From: Candidatus Latescibacterota bacterium
GTDB lineage: Bacteria > Latescibacterota > UBA2968 > UBA8231
Length of the DNA stretch: 64,000 nt
Direction of reading: 5' to 3'
NCBI GenBank assembly: GCA_022827835.1
Contig: JAJEIO010000026.1
Coordinates: forward strand, 87,308 to 151,307
Shown: piece after piece, positions 1 to 7,857 of the stretch
How the letters are laid out: every line of letters starts with the position of its first letter
Position numbering within the stretch: position 1 is the first letter of the stretch
Translations under genes and position numbers: made by a program
The notes under the pieces: generated by a model
What the model was told of the DNA's origin: nothing
Database searches by the model: none
Seen by the model: the letters and a program-made list of their open reading frames with translations, nothing else

Positions 1-1
1 G

Positions 2-310
2 GCACCGGCTTTCAGCGGCCAGGCTGCGGATTTGCTCAATGCGGCTGTCGAGCGGTGCATGGCTTTGGAGATCGCGGTACTGCATGTCTATCTGGCGGAC
101 TGCGACGGCGATCAGAAGCAGTTGCTTGAGGAAGTGGGATTTGGCGAGGAGGCTCGTTTCAAGCGGCGGCTGAGGGTCGATGGGGAGTACGTGGATATGG
201 TCGTGTACGCGCGAACCATAGCGCAGACGGCGGCAGCTCTCTTCGACGAGGGCTACTACTACGGGGGGCGCAAGGACTGGCAGCGGGAGCGAGCTGGCGG
301 CACGGACTGA
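2..310 (+). CDS. GNAT family N-acetyltransferase, C-terminal part
   Basis: The reading frame is open from base 2, so the gene begins outside the window. The visible ~102 residues match the end of a GNAT acyl-CoA-dependent N-acetyltransferase: a stretch reading LLEEVGFGEEARFKRRL followed by RVDGEYVDMVVYART, the usual last strands where the acceptor site closes. The internal TTG at 32 is probably not the start, because the frame continues upstream without a stop. The substrate cannot be told. The acetyl-CoA-binding motif lies upstream and is not seen. Confidence 0.7.
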   Translation, partial: APAFSGQAADLLNAAVERCMALEIAVLHVYLADCDGDQKQLLEEVGFGEEARFKRRLRVDGEYVDMVVYARTIAQTAAALFDEGYYYGGRKDWQRERAGGTD

Positions 311-350
311 AGGGCGCAATCCACAGCGCTCAAATCCTGTTTGTCGGTGT

Positions 351-1376
351 CTAGTCGCAGGCCGCGAAAATTAGTTCGATTAGCTCCGGGTTGGCCCCTT
401 CGCCACCGCGTACCCCGAGCGGATCCGGGTTTTGCACGATCACCAGCTCCTCGTCGTGGAACACGGCGGTGTAATGGCCGCCGGCACCCCACGAATGAAA
501 GCCATCGCGCGGCAACTCGGGCCAGATCATGCCCTCGGAGTTGCTCCAGAACCCGTTTCCGTAGAGCCAGTCATTTTCGGCGCAGTGTGCCTTGATATGC
601 GACGCGACCTGAGTCGAATCGCGCATCCACGCTTCCGGCACGAGCTGTACATCCCCCCAGCGGCCGTAGTTGCACCACAGCCACCCGGCGCGAGCCAAGT
701 CGAGCGCGGTGGTCGAGATCCTCGTGCCATAGCCGAAAATATGCTGTCGCGCCGAGGGGTGCAGCTCCATCTCGCCCGATGAGAACGCCCATGCCGCGCC
801 GAGCGGCTCTGCGAGTTTCTCCCGCATCAGCCGCATGCAGCCGTCGGATTTCTCTGGGTCTTGCGCGTCGTAATAGCCGTATAGGTGTGCCACGGCGTGC
901 GAAAGAATATTCATTCCCCAGCTCTGGTAGTGGAACACCGTCCCGGGCTCTTCGCCGGGCTTCATATATCCGGAGGTATTCGATATGAGCTGGCGGAAGG
1001 TAATCTGGCGGTCTTTCGGGAAGGCGTAGCGGCCGTCCTTCGGGCCTGTCCCTTCCGGCACATCCATATATTCGGGCCAGTAATCGTAGAGCGCCGCGTC
1101 AACCGAAGGCAATTTCCCTTCGGCGACGGCGATGCCCAATACATTCGACAGCATCGACTTCCACGTCGAGGCTATCGCCAGCTTCTCATCGCGCTCGACC
1201 CGATGGTTCCACTCGACGACGAGCTTGCCGCCCCGAACGATCGCGAAGCGGTACTTGCGGTCTTCTACGCGCTCGTCCAACCAGATTTTGGCTTTGTCCA
1301 AGCGGTCGGGATCGAGGCCGGCCTCATCAGGGGGGACCGTCTCCCAGTTATCCTTTGGAAATGTCATGGAGGCCAA
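351..1376 (-). CDS. Serine hydrolase, class C beta-lactamase-like family
   Basis: 341 residues of the beta-lactamase/penicillin-binding-protein-like serine hydrolase family. The nucleophile motif SxxK is S70-TW-K73, and a YxS-type second motif (Y150-Q-S152) fits the class C/esterase group. Near the C-terminus HSWGAGGH stands in the place of the third (KTG/HxG) motif. There is no obvious signal peptide, which suggests a cytoplasmic esterase, amidase or peptidase rather than a resistance enzyme. It is the last gene of a minus-strand set with creatininase and an enolase-superfamily enzyme, so a role in breaking down an amide or ester is plausible. Substrate unknown. Confidence 0.8.
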   Translation of the reverse strand: MASMTFPKDNWETVPPDEAGLDPDRLDKAKIWLDERVEDRKYRFAIVRGGKLVVEWNHRVERDEKLAIASTWKSMLSNVLGIAVAEGKLPSVDAALYDYWPEYMDVPEGTGPKDGRYAFPKDRQITFRQLISNTSGYMKPGEEPGTVFHYQSWGMNILSHAVAHLYGYYDAQDPEKSDGCMRLMREKLAEPLGAAWAFSSGEMELHPSARQHIFGYGTRISTTALDLARAGWLWCNYGRWGDVQLVPEAWMRDSTQVASHIKAHCAENDWLYGNGFWSNSEGMIWPELPRDGFHSWGAGGHYTAVFHDEELVIVQNPDPLGVRGGEGANPELIELIFAACD

Positions 1377-1410
1377 TGGCTTGCTCCTCGTCGATGGATG
1401 GAGTGTTAGC

Positions 1411-2544
1411 TCAGATTTTATTCTTCTCGATATAATCCCAGTTGATGTTCATCCCCAAGCCGGGCCGTTGGGGCACGTGGATAAAGCCCTGATCGTCCAT
1501 CAGCTCGCCGTGCTCGTGTAGCCAAGGGGCGGGCTGGTCGAAGTCGATGAAGGGGTGCAATAGGCCGCGTTCGTAGAATTCGCCGTTGTGCATGGCGCCC
1601 AGGGCGTGCAGGTTGCCGGGGCCGCCGCCGTGGATTTCGCAGCGCATGCCAAACGACTCGCACAGATGCACGGTTTTCATCAAAGGGGTGAGGCCGCCCA
1701 CGTCGCCTACGCCGCAGCGGCTGATATCGCAGGCACCGGCTTTAATCCATTCGGCGCGCACGTACATTTTGCCCTCGCAGGTCTCAGGGCCGCAGATCGG
1801 CAGACTGGTCTGCTCGCACAGCCAGATGTAGGACGACATGCTGTGTTCGTCCATGGGTTCTTCCATCCAGTAGTAGTCGAGCTTTTCCAGTTCCTTGGCT
1901 AGGAATAGGGCGGCCTCGCGGTCGTAGTAGTGGTAGGGGTCGAGCATACAGGGCACATCGGGACCGACGGCCTCGCGTACGGCGGCGCAGGCTTCAATGT
2001 CGCGTTTGGGGTCGGGCGCGCCGGCGTAGGGCGGTTGCCAAGTGTGCAGTTTGAAGGCGGGGTATCCGCGCTCCATGCACCACTGGGCGTAATTGGCGTA
2101 GTCCTCGGGGGTGGCCAAGCCGCCTTTGAGGTCGTCGCCGCACATGGTGGAGGCATAGGCTGGCACTTTGTTGCGCAAGCCGCCCAACAGTTTGTACACG
2201 GGTTGATCAAGGGCGCGTCCGGCCAGGTCCCACAAGGCTAGATCAACGGACATGAGCACTTGGTCGGATAGCGTGCCCAGATTGAGGCGCTGGCGGTGGT
2301 TGAGGTCGCGCCAGATTTTTTCGCGGTAAAAGGGGTCTTCGCCGACTATGGCAGGTTTGACGATGCTGTCTATGGCTTGGGCATTAGCACCAAACCAGTA
2401 GCCGGAGACGCCTTCGTCGGTATCTATCTGCAGCAGGGTTTGGATGGTTTCGCGCTCGGGGCCGGGATGACCGTGGCCGTCGGAGTCGCGCTCGGTATTG
2501 GTGATGGTTTTGAAGCGAATGGTCTCTACTTGGGTGATTTTCAT
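1411..2544 (-). CDS. Mandelate racemase/muconate lactonizing enzyme family protein
   Basis: Enolase-superfamily enzyme of about 377 residues with an N-terminal capping domain and a C-terminal TIM barrel. Metal ligands are D202 (MLDPYHYYD), E228 (WMEEP) and E254 (CGPET), and the barrel-end base is H305 (EIHGGG). The usual KxK is K165-L-H167, so the second lysine is a histidine. I chose the ATG at 2544 because AAGGA lies just upstream and a longer frame would run into the creatininase gene. It probably abstracts an alpha-proton from an acid sugar (dehydratase or epimerase), but the substrate cannot be read. It lies between creatininase and serine hydrolase in one likely operon. Confidence 0.85.
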   Translation of the reverse strand: MKITQVETIRFKTITNTERDSDGHGHPGPERETIQTLLQIDTDEGVSGYWFGANAQAIDSIVKPAIVGEDPFYREKIWRDLNHRQRLNLGTLSDQVLMSVDLALWDLAGRALDQPVYKLLGGLRNKVPAYASTMCGDDLKGGLATPEDYANYAQWCMERGYPAFKLHTWQPPYAGAPDPKRDIEACAAVREAVGPDVPCMLDPYHYYDREAALFLAKELEKLDYYWMEEPMDEHSMSSYIWLCEQTSLPICGPETCEGKMYVRAEWIKAGACDISRCGVGDVGGLTPLMKTVHLCESFGMRCEIHGGGPGNLHALGAMHNGEFYERGLLHPFIDFDQPAPWLHEHGELMDDQGFIHVPQRPGLGMNINWDYIEKNKI

Positions 2545-2590
2545 AGGTCGTCCTTTTGAAGGTGGCGACCGCAGTCGCCGGTTACAGTAG

Positions 2591-3307
2591 TCAAATCCCG
2601 CTCTCTGCAATCAGTTGCCCGACGATCTCCACGGACCGCTCCATGCACTCCTGCCCGTGTGCGGCGCTGGCGTCGCGCGGATCCTCGCCGCCGACTCCTT
2701 GCGGCCATACGCTCCGGTCTGCAGACAACTGTCCGAGATCCACTAAATCCTCCTGATAGTGCATTACCAGCGACGTTTCGTTGCGCGCAGCGTGGTCCAT
2801 CTGGCTTTTCCACTCCCGCGCCACTTCGTCCGTAACTCCCGCCAGCTTGAGGCCGAAGCGCTGCTCCCGCTCGGCCATGGCCTCGCGCCAAGCCCTGCGG
2901 CTCGGCCCGTGTCCGTCGGCGAATACGAACTTGAAGCCCGCGCGCTTGATCTGCGCTAAAATCGCATCGATTAGGGTTCCAAAAAATCCGTCTGACACCC
3001 AGTAGCAACTGCCGTCTAGCTGCCGGTGCGGCTCGGTGCTGTCGGCGCAGTCCATGCCGTGGAGCACTTTGCCGCTGCCGCGATCCCACGCCCGATCCGG
3101 CCCGAGATGAATCGGCGGCATGACGATCCCGCCAAAGCGCTTGGCGCACTCGATCATCAGCCCTTCGCTCTGGATCGCGTCGCTGCCCAAGGGCAAATGC
3201 TCGCCGTGCCATTCGAGCGTGCCCAGCGGCAGATACGCAACCGGCTTAGCTGCCAGCCGCTGGCGAAATTCCCACGGCATCAAATCGGAATATCTGACCT
3301 TTTCCAT
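2591..3307 (-). CDS. Creatininase family protein
   Basis: About 238 residues. The N-terminal signature LPLGTLEWHGEHLPLGSDA holds the metal-binding residues E32, H34, H37 and D43 expected of the creatininase/creatinine amidohydrolase fold. The later motif reads FADGHGPS rather than the common GNGGHN, so the second half of the site is a variant. The ATG at 3307 is preceded by GGAG at good spacing; a TTG at 3325 is possible but weaker. First gene of a minus-strand set leading into the enolase-superfamily and serine hydrolase genes. Members hydrolyse cyclic amides or formamides; the substrate here is unknown. Confidence 0.8.
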   Translation of the reverse strand: MEKVRYSDLMPWEFRQRLAAKPVAYLPLGTLEWHGEHLPLGSDAIQSEGLMIECAKRFGGIVMPPIHLGPDRAWDRGSGKVLHGMDCADSTEPHRQLDGSCYWVSDGFFGTLIDAILAQIKRAGFKFVFADGHGPSRRAWREAMAEREQRFGLKLAGVTDEVAREWKSQMDHAARNETSLVMHYQEDLVDLGQLSADRSVWPQGVGGEDPRDASAAHGQECMERSVEIVGQLIAESGI

Positions 3308-3631
3308 TGAAAATTTCTCCGTCAAAGTTTTGCAATTAAGATATGTTGGACCACCTCTTCACTGTCCGCTAACAATACTAGGGACCCCTTTATCTTTTAC
3401 AACGGTAATGTCCGAGCCGCAAGATTAACAATAGCCGGATTATCGGATTTCCTACAACCTAAGGCTCCTCATTACCCGCAAGCCGGGACCTTGTTTTTGA
3501 ATCGCCTCTAGGGCTATCTTGTGTACTAAGGAGAAGGTCGTCCTCTTTGAGTGCAGCCGAAATACGAGGTGAATGTTGGACGGCTTGGGTATTTCTTCCT
3601 CAACGCTTTGAAATCCGGTTCATAGCCAGAC
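3308..3631. other. Intergenic region between divergent genes
   Basis: About 320 bases between creatininase (minus) and the ATPase gene (plus). No convincing reading frame, RNA gene, repeat or terminator was seen. It must hold the promoters for both directions, but no clean -35/-10 pair could be picked. Confidence 0.5.
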
Positions 3632-4825
3632 ATGTCAGATAGTCGTCTAATAACCCGCGTAGCCATCCGCAATTACAAAAGTATTGGCGCGTGCAATGTG
3701 AGCCTCGGCCCTCTGTCGATCCTCGTCGGACCCAACGGCAGCGGCAAGAGCAATTTCGTCGATGCGCTCCGATTTATCGCCGACGCGCTCCGCTATTCGC
3801 TGGACCACGCCCTCCGCGACCGTGGAGGTATCCACGAGGTGCGCCGGCGATCGAGTGGGCATCCCACGCATTTTACTATTCGCATTGAGTTTCAATTATC
3901 CAAAGGCCGATTTGGTCACTATGCCTTCAGAATTGGTGCGAAAAGGGGAGCCTATCTAGTCGCCGAAGAGGAATGTGCAATTCATCCGGGGATAGATGGT
4001 GCGGGTAAAGCCTACTACCGAATAAAGGAAGGCGCACTTGAGCGCATCAGTATTGAACCCGTCCCTGCCATTCCCAAGGATCGCCTCTTTCTAGTCAACG
4101 TCTCCGGCATAGAGGCGTTTCGCCCTCTGTACGATGCCCTCATTTCGATGGGTTTCTATAACCTGAATCCCGAACGCATCCGAGAGCCGCAGCCGCCCGA
4201 CCCAGGCGAACTACTCAACCGCGATGGATCGAACATGGCCAGCGTTCTTGCTGCTTTGAAGGACCGCGCCCCAACAGTGAAGCGCCGCGTGGAGGAATAC
4301 CTTGCAACGGTCGTACCGGGCGTCCATGCAGTGGATCCCAAGGCCGTCGGCCCGCGCGAGATGCTCGAATTTAAGCAGGACGTCAGGGGCTCTTCTCATC
4401 CTTGGCGCTTCCTTGCCACCAATATGTCAGACGGCACCCTGCGTGCTCTCGGCGTACTCGTGGCCTTGTTCCAGGGGCCAGCGGGGTTGGTGGCCATTGA
4501 AGAACCCGAGGTCGCCCTGCATCCGGCCGCGGCCGGCGTTTTGACGGATAGTCTGCGCGATGCGAGCGATCACCGACAGGTGCTCATTACCAGCCACAGT
4601 CCCGATCTGCTCGATGAGGCATCACTACCCGACAGCGCCATACAAGCCGTCGTTTCCGAGGACGGTGATACAAAAATTGGTCCCTTAGACGAAGCAGGGA
4701 GATCAGCGCTGCGAGATCACCTATACACTGCCGGCGAGCTACTTCGCATGGACCAGCTTAGGCCGGATCCCCAAGCGACAGAACTTGGCGTTAAACAATT
4801 GAATTTGTTCGGGTTGGATCTGTGA
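3632..4825 (+). CDS. AAA family ATPase, RecF/OLD-like (ABC-type ATPase fold)
   Basis: 397 residues. Walker A is GPNGSGKS (residues 33-40), directly after the RNYKSIG strand typical of RecF/SMC/OLD-like ATPases. The signature-like NMSDGTLRALGVLVAL is followed by Walker B (LVAIEEPEVALHP) and the switch histidine in LITSHSPDLLD. The ATPase halves flank a roughly 200-residue middle region. The next gene overlaps by 4 bases and encodes a TOPRIM-like DUF4276 protein, so the two are surely translated together. Such splits parallel OLD nucleases and the two-protein PARIS type of phage defence, though DUF4276 is not the same family as the PARIS effector. Confidence 0.85.
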   Translation: MSDSRLITRVAIRNYKSIGACNVSLGPLSILVGPNGSGKSNFVDALRFIADALRYSLDHALRDRGGIHEVRRRSSGHPTHFTIRIEFQLSKGRFGHYAFRIGAKRGAYLVAEEECAIHPGIDGAGKAYYRIKEGALERISIEPVPAIPKDRLFLVNVSGIEAFRPLYDALISMGFYNLNPERIREPQPPDPGELLNRDGSNMASVLAALKDRAPTVKRRVEEYLATVVPGVHAVDPKAVGPREMLEFKQDVRGSSHPWRFLATNMSDGTLRALGVLVALFQGPAGLVAIEEPEVALHPAAAGVLTDSLRDASDHRQVLITSHSPDLLDEASLPDSAIQAVVSEDGDTKIGPLDEAGRSALRDHLYTAGELLRMDQLRPDPQATELGVKQLNLFGLDL

Positions 4826-5403
4826 AATTGATCGCCATCGTAGAAGGCCACGGCGATGTCGAAGCAGTACGGGTTCTATTGCGCCGAGTCTTGCAAGAGA
4901 AATTGCAGCGCTACGACGTTGCGGTAGAACGTTCCATTCGCGTACCAAAGGGCAAGCTGCTCAAGCCGGGCGAGTTGGAAAGAGCCGTCAGTTTAGCGGC
5001 AAGCCGCATCTCCGCGCCAGACGGGATTGTCGTGCTGATCGATGCTGACGACGACTGTCCTGCGGAGTTAGCACCTGCGATGGCGATCCGTGCAGCCGAA
5101 AGCCGTCCTGATAGGAGCATCTCGGTCGTCATTGCAAAAAGCGAGTTTGAGTCGTGGTTTGTTGCAGCCGCCGATTCGCTGGCAGGCTTTAGGGGGCTTG
5201 CTGATAGCCTCGTAGCACCTGGCAATACTGAACGCATTCGAGATGCGAAAGGTTGGTTGTCGAACAATATGCCTACGGGTTTGACGTATCGCGAGACCAT
5301 TGACCAAGCGGCATTTGCGAGCAGAATGGATTTAGACCAAGCACAGCAGTGTCCCTCATTCGACAAGTTTGTGCGCGAAATCCTTACACTCGCAAGTCTT
5401 TGA
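4822..5403 (+). CDS. DUF4276 family protein (TOPRIM-like)
   Basis: 193 residues, GTG start overlapping the ATPase stop by 4 bases (GTGA). A TOPRIM-like acidic arrangement is visible: E8 in IVEGHGD, then D74-A-D76-D-D in VLIDADDDC, and an acidic EFESWF motif characteristic of DUF4276. TOPRIM folds cut or join nucleic acid with Mg2+, so this is the probable effector partner of the upstream ATPase. It ends 9 bases before the convergent enolase-superfamily gene, with no visible terminator between. The defence role is inference; the family itself is uncharacterised. Confidence 0.75.
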   Translation: MKLIAIVEGHGDVEAVRVLLRRVLQEKLQRYDVAVERSIRVPKGKLLKPGELERAVSLAASRISAPDGIVVLIDADDDCPAELAPAMAIRAAESRPDRSISVVIAKSEFESWFVAAADSLAGFRGLADSLVAPGNTERIRDAKGWLSNNMPTGLTYRETIDQAAFASRMDLDQAQQCPSFDKFVREILTLASL

Positions 5404-5412
5404 AAGAGGCAA

Positions 5413-6666
5413 TCAATGCTGCGAAATCCGATAGCCCGGCCGTTCTGGCTTGAACAAGTCGGGATTTAGCCGAACTCCTAAACCGCTTCCCTGGGGCAGA
5501 TTCACATACCCGTCGCTAATTTCCACCTCGACGTCGATCAGCTCTCGATACACCGTCTGGATCTGCGCCCGCACGGTTTCCTGATAGCAGCAATTGGCTA
5601 CTGCCGCTCCCACGTGCAAGCCGGCGAAGAGCGTCAGCGGGCCGGTGCAGTCGTGCATGCTGACTGGCACATTGTAGGTCTGCGCCAGATGGGCGATTCG
5701 CGCGGTTTCGGAAATCCCGCCGACCCAAGTCGGGTCGATCATCACGTAGTCGGCGGCTTGGTGCATCAGCACGGAGTTGTAATCGGCGCGGCTCAACAGC
5801 ATCTCGCTCACGGAAATCGGCATCCGGCTCTGGCGGCGGAAGTCGGCGACCGTGTCGAGGTTGTCCATCTTGATCACATCCTCCAGCCACAGCGGCTGCA
5901 CTTCGCGCAGGGCCTCGGCGATGCGCAGGGCTGCTGGGAGTTGGAAATGTGCGTGGCCATCGACGAAGATGTCGAGGTCCATGCCCACCTTATCGCGGAT
6001 CTCGCGCAAGGGCTGCACGCCTTCTTCGATTGCGCGGTGCGGAATGCGCGCCGGGCCGTACTGGATGGCTGCTTGGTCAAAGGGCCAGACTTTTAGGCCG
6101 CTGAAGCCTAGTTCGACTAGTTCCTCGGCCAGCGCCACTGGTTCGTGGAACAGCTTCCATGAATCGCCGAGCGGTCCCGGCTCGCCGATGGCACCAAAGC
6201 CCGGCCAGCCTTTGCGCCCGGTGGTGCTCGGCCCGTATTGCGGATTGCCGCAGCTATTGTAAACGAGAATTTTGTCGCGCACTGGCCCGCCGAGCAGGCG
6301 ATAGACCGGCTGGTTGCAGACTTGACCGAGAATGTCCCACAGCGCCACATCCAGCGCCGACAGGGCGCGGATTTCCGTGCCGCGAACGCCGAAATTCGCG
6401 GCGCGCTCGTAGAGAAAGCGCCAGTGCGATTCGATGGCCAGCGCGTCTTCGCCGAGCAGCCGGCGCGCCATCCAGTCGTGCAGCATGGCCTGTACGGCCT
6501 CGGCGCAATAGTACGTTTCGCCGTGGCCGATGAGTCCGGCGTCGGTGTGGATGCGCACCAGTAGCAAGTCGGGGAACAGGTCGAGCGGCTGCACGGATTC
6601 GATCGCCGTTACGGTGACTTTGCCCTCGTCAATGGGGGACGGGGGCAGGTGGGGTTTTGCCGTCAT
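5413..6666 (-). CDS. Mandelate racemase/muconate lactonizing enzyme family protein
   Basis: 417-residue enolase-superfamily enzyme of the galactonate-dehydratase-like type. Visible site residues are K192-V-W194 (only one lysine of the KxK motif), D236-G-H238 (VDGHAHFQ), E262 (WLEDVIK), E288 (SVSEML) and H338 (SMHDCTGP). The ATG directly follows the TAG stop of the dehydrogenase gene upstream, whose last codons contain the AAGGGA ribosome-binding site, so the two are translationally coupled. Pairing with a D-2-hydroxyacid dehydrogenase suggests catabolism of a sugar acid or hydroxy acid. The exact substrate is not predictable. Confidence 0.85.
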   Translation of the reverse strand: MTAKPHLPPSPIDEGKVTVTAIESVQPLDLFPDLLLVRIHTDAGLIGHGETYYCAEAVQAMLHDWMARRLLGEDALAIESHWRFLYERAANFGVRGTEIRALSALDVALWDILGQVCNQPVYRLLGGPVRDKILVYNSCGNPQYGPSTTGRKGWPGFGAIGEPGPLGDSWKLFHEPVALAEELVELGFSGLKVWPFDQAAIQYGPARIPHRAIEEGVQPLREIRDKVGMDLDIFVDGHAHFQLPAALRIAEALREVQPLWLEDVIKMDNLDTVADFRRQSRMPISVSEMLLSRADYNSVLMHQAADYVMIDPTWVGGISETARIAHLAQTYNVPVSMHDCTGPLTLFAGLHVGAAVANCCYQETVRAQIQTVYRELIDVEVEISDGYVNLPQGSGLGVRLNPDLFKPERPGYRISQH

Positions 6667-7623
6667 CTAATATCCCTTCTCTAAATCGCATACGTTCAAT
6701 AGCGCTTCGCCGGCCAGATAGCGGTGCATATTTTCCACGAAGATCGCCTTGCGGCGCTCGATTAATTGCACGGACTCGGCCGAGGTGTGTGGCGAGATTA
6801 GCATGTTGGGCGCGTCCCACAGCGAACTGTCGGGCGGCAGCGGCTCGACTTCCGTCGCGTCGAGTGCGGCTCCGCCGATTCGGCCCGCGTGCAGGCCCTC
6901 GGCGAGTGCTTCCTCATCGACGATTCCTCCGCGCGAGACGACTACGACAAATGCTCCTTCTTTGAGCAGGGCGAGCCGTTGGCGGTTGATCATTCCGGTC
7001 GTCTCTTTGGTGCGCGGGGCCGTTATCACGAGCCAATCTACCATCGCCAGCATCTCGTCCAGCCGCTCGACCGGCCACACCGCACACACTCCCGGAGGCG
7101 GGTCCATAGGTAAGATATCCACCGCGTACACTTCGATTCCGAATGCTGCGGCCCGAGTGGCCACGGCCCGGCCAATATCTCCCATGGCCAGTACCCCCAT
7201 CTTGGTCCCGGCCAATTCGATGATGCGCCGCACGTAGCGCTTGGTATTCCACTGGCGGTTGTGCTGATCTTCGAGCAGTTCGGGGATACGGTGGGCGTAC
7301 GAAAGGATGGCGGCGAAGACGTGGTCGGCCATGGGTACGACGTGCGTCTCCCGCGCATTGGTCATAGCCACGTCTCCCGTGCGTAATTCCGGTAGGTCGC
7401 GCACAATCGGGTCGAAGCCGATGCCGACGAAGTGGAACCACTTGAGTTTTTTTGCTGCCAAAAACACAGGCCGCCTCATCAACCCGAACACAACCTCTGC
7501 ATCGGCCACCTCTTGCTCCTGCTCTGCTTCGTCATACGCTGGGTAAAAGTCCAACTCGGGGAAAGCCGTCCGCAATTCTTCGACGAAGGATTCTCCCATA
7601 TCATATGTCAGTACGACCTTCAC
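6667..7623 (-). CDS. D-2-hydroxyacid dehydrogenase, NAD(P)-binding
   Basis: 318 residues with the two-domain formate/D-lactate dehydrogenase architecture. The Rossmann motif appears as GVLAMGDIGRAVA. The catalytic triad is Arg in VSRGGIVDEEAL, Glu in DATEVEPLP and His in ISPHTSAE. The glycine motif is somewhat irregular (GxxAxGxxG), so cofactor preference is uncertain. It is the upstream partner of the enolase-superfamily gene, with stop and start codons abutting. Likely reaction: reversible oxidation of a D-2-hydroxyacid to the 2-oxoacid. Confidence 0.85.
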   Translation of the reverse strand: MKVVLTYDMGESFVEELRTAFPELDFYPAYDEAEQEQEVADAEVVFGLMRRPVFLAAKKLKWFHFVGIGFDPIVRDLPELRTGDVAMTNARETHVVPMADHVFAAILSYAHRIPELLEDQHNRQWNTKRYVRRIIELAGTKMGVLAMGDIGRAVATRAAAFGIEVYAVDILPMDPPPGVCAVWPVERLDEMLAMVDWLVITAPRTKETTGMINRQRLALLKEGAFVVVVSRGGIVDEEALAEGLHAGRIGGAALDATEVEPLPPDSSLWDAPNMLISPHTSAESVQLIERRKAIFVENMHRYLAGEALLNVCDLEKGY

Positions 7624-7857
7624 GCTGATTGTCCTTTCTCAAGGCGTTGCACGTTCGGATTTCGCTAATGCTGGTTAGATTACGGATGTTACGTATTGTC
7701 CGGGGAGACGCTTCGACTCCGCTCAGCATCTCATACATTAAGGAGCCTGCCTGACATCCGTTAAATTAGCTAAAAAAGGGATTGTGGAGAAAAGGCGGGG
7801 CGGACAGTGTGGAGATTCTTGGCCTTTAACTACGTGAGGAACACAGGAGTTTAGAAG

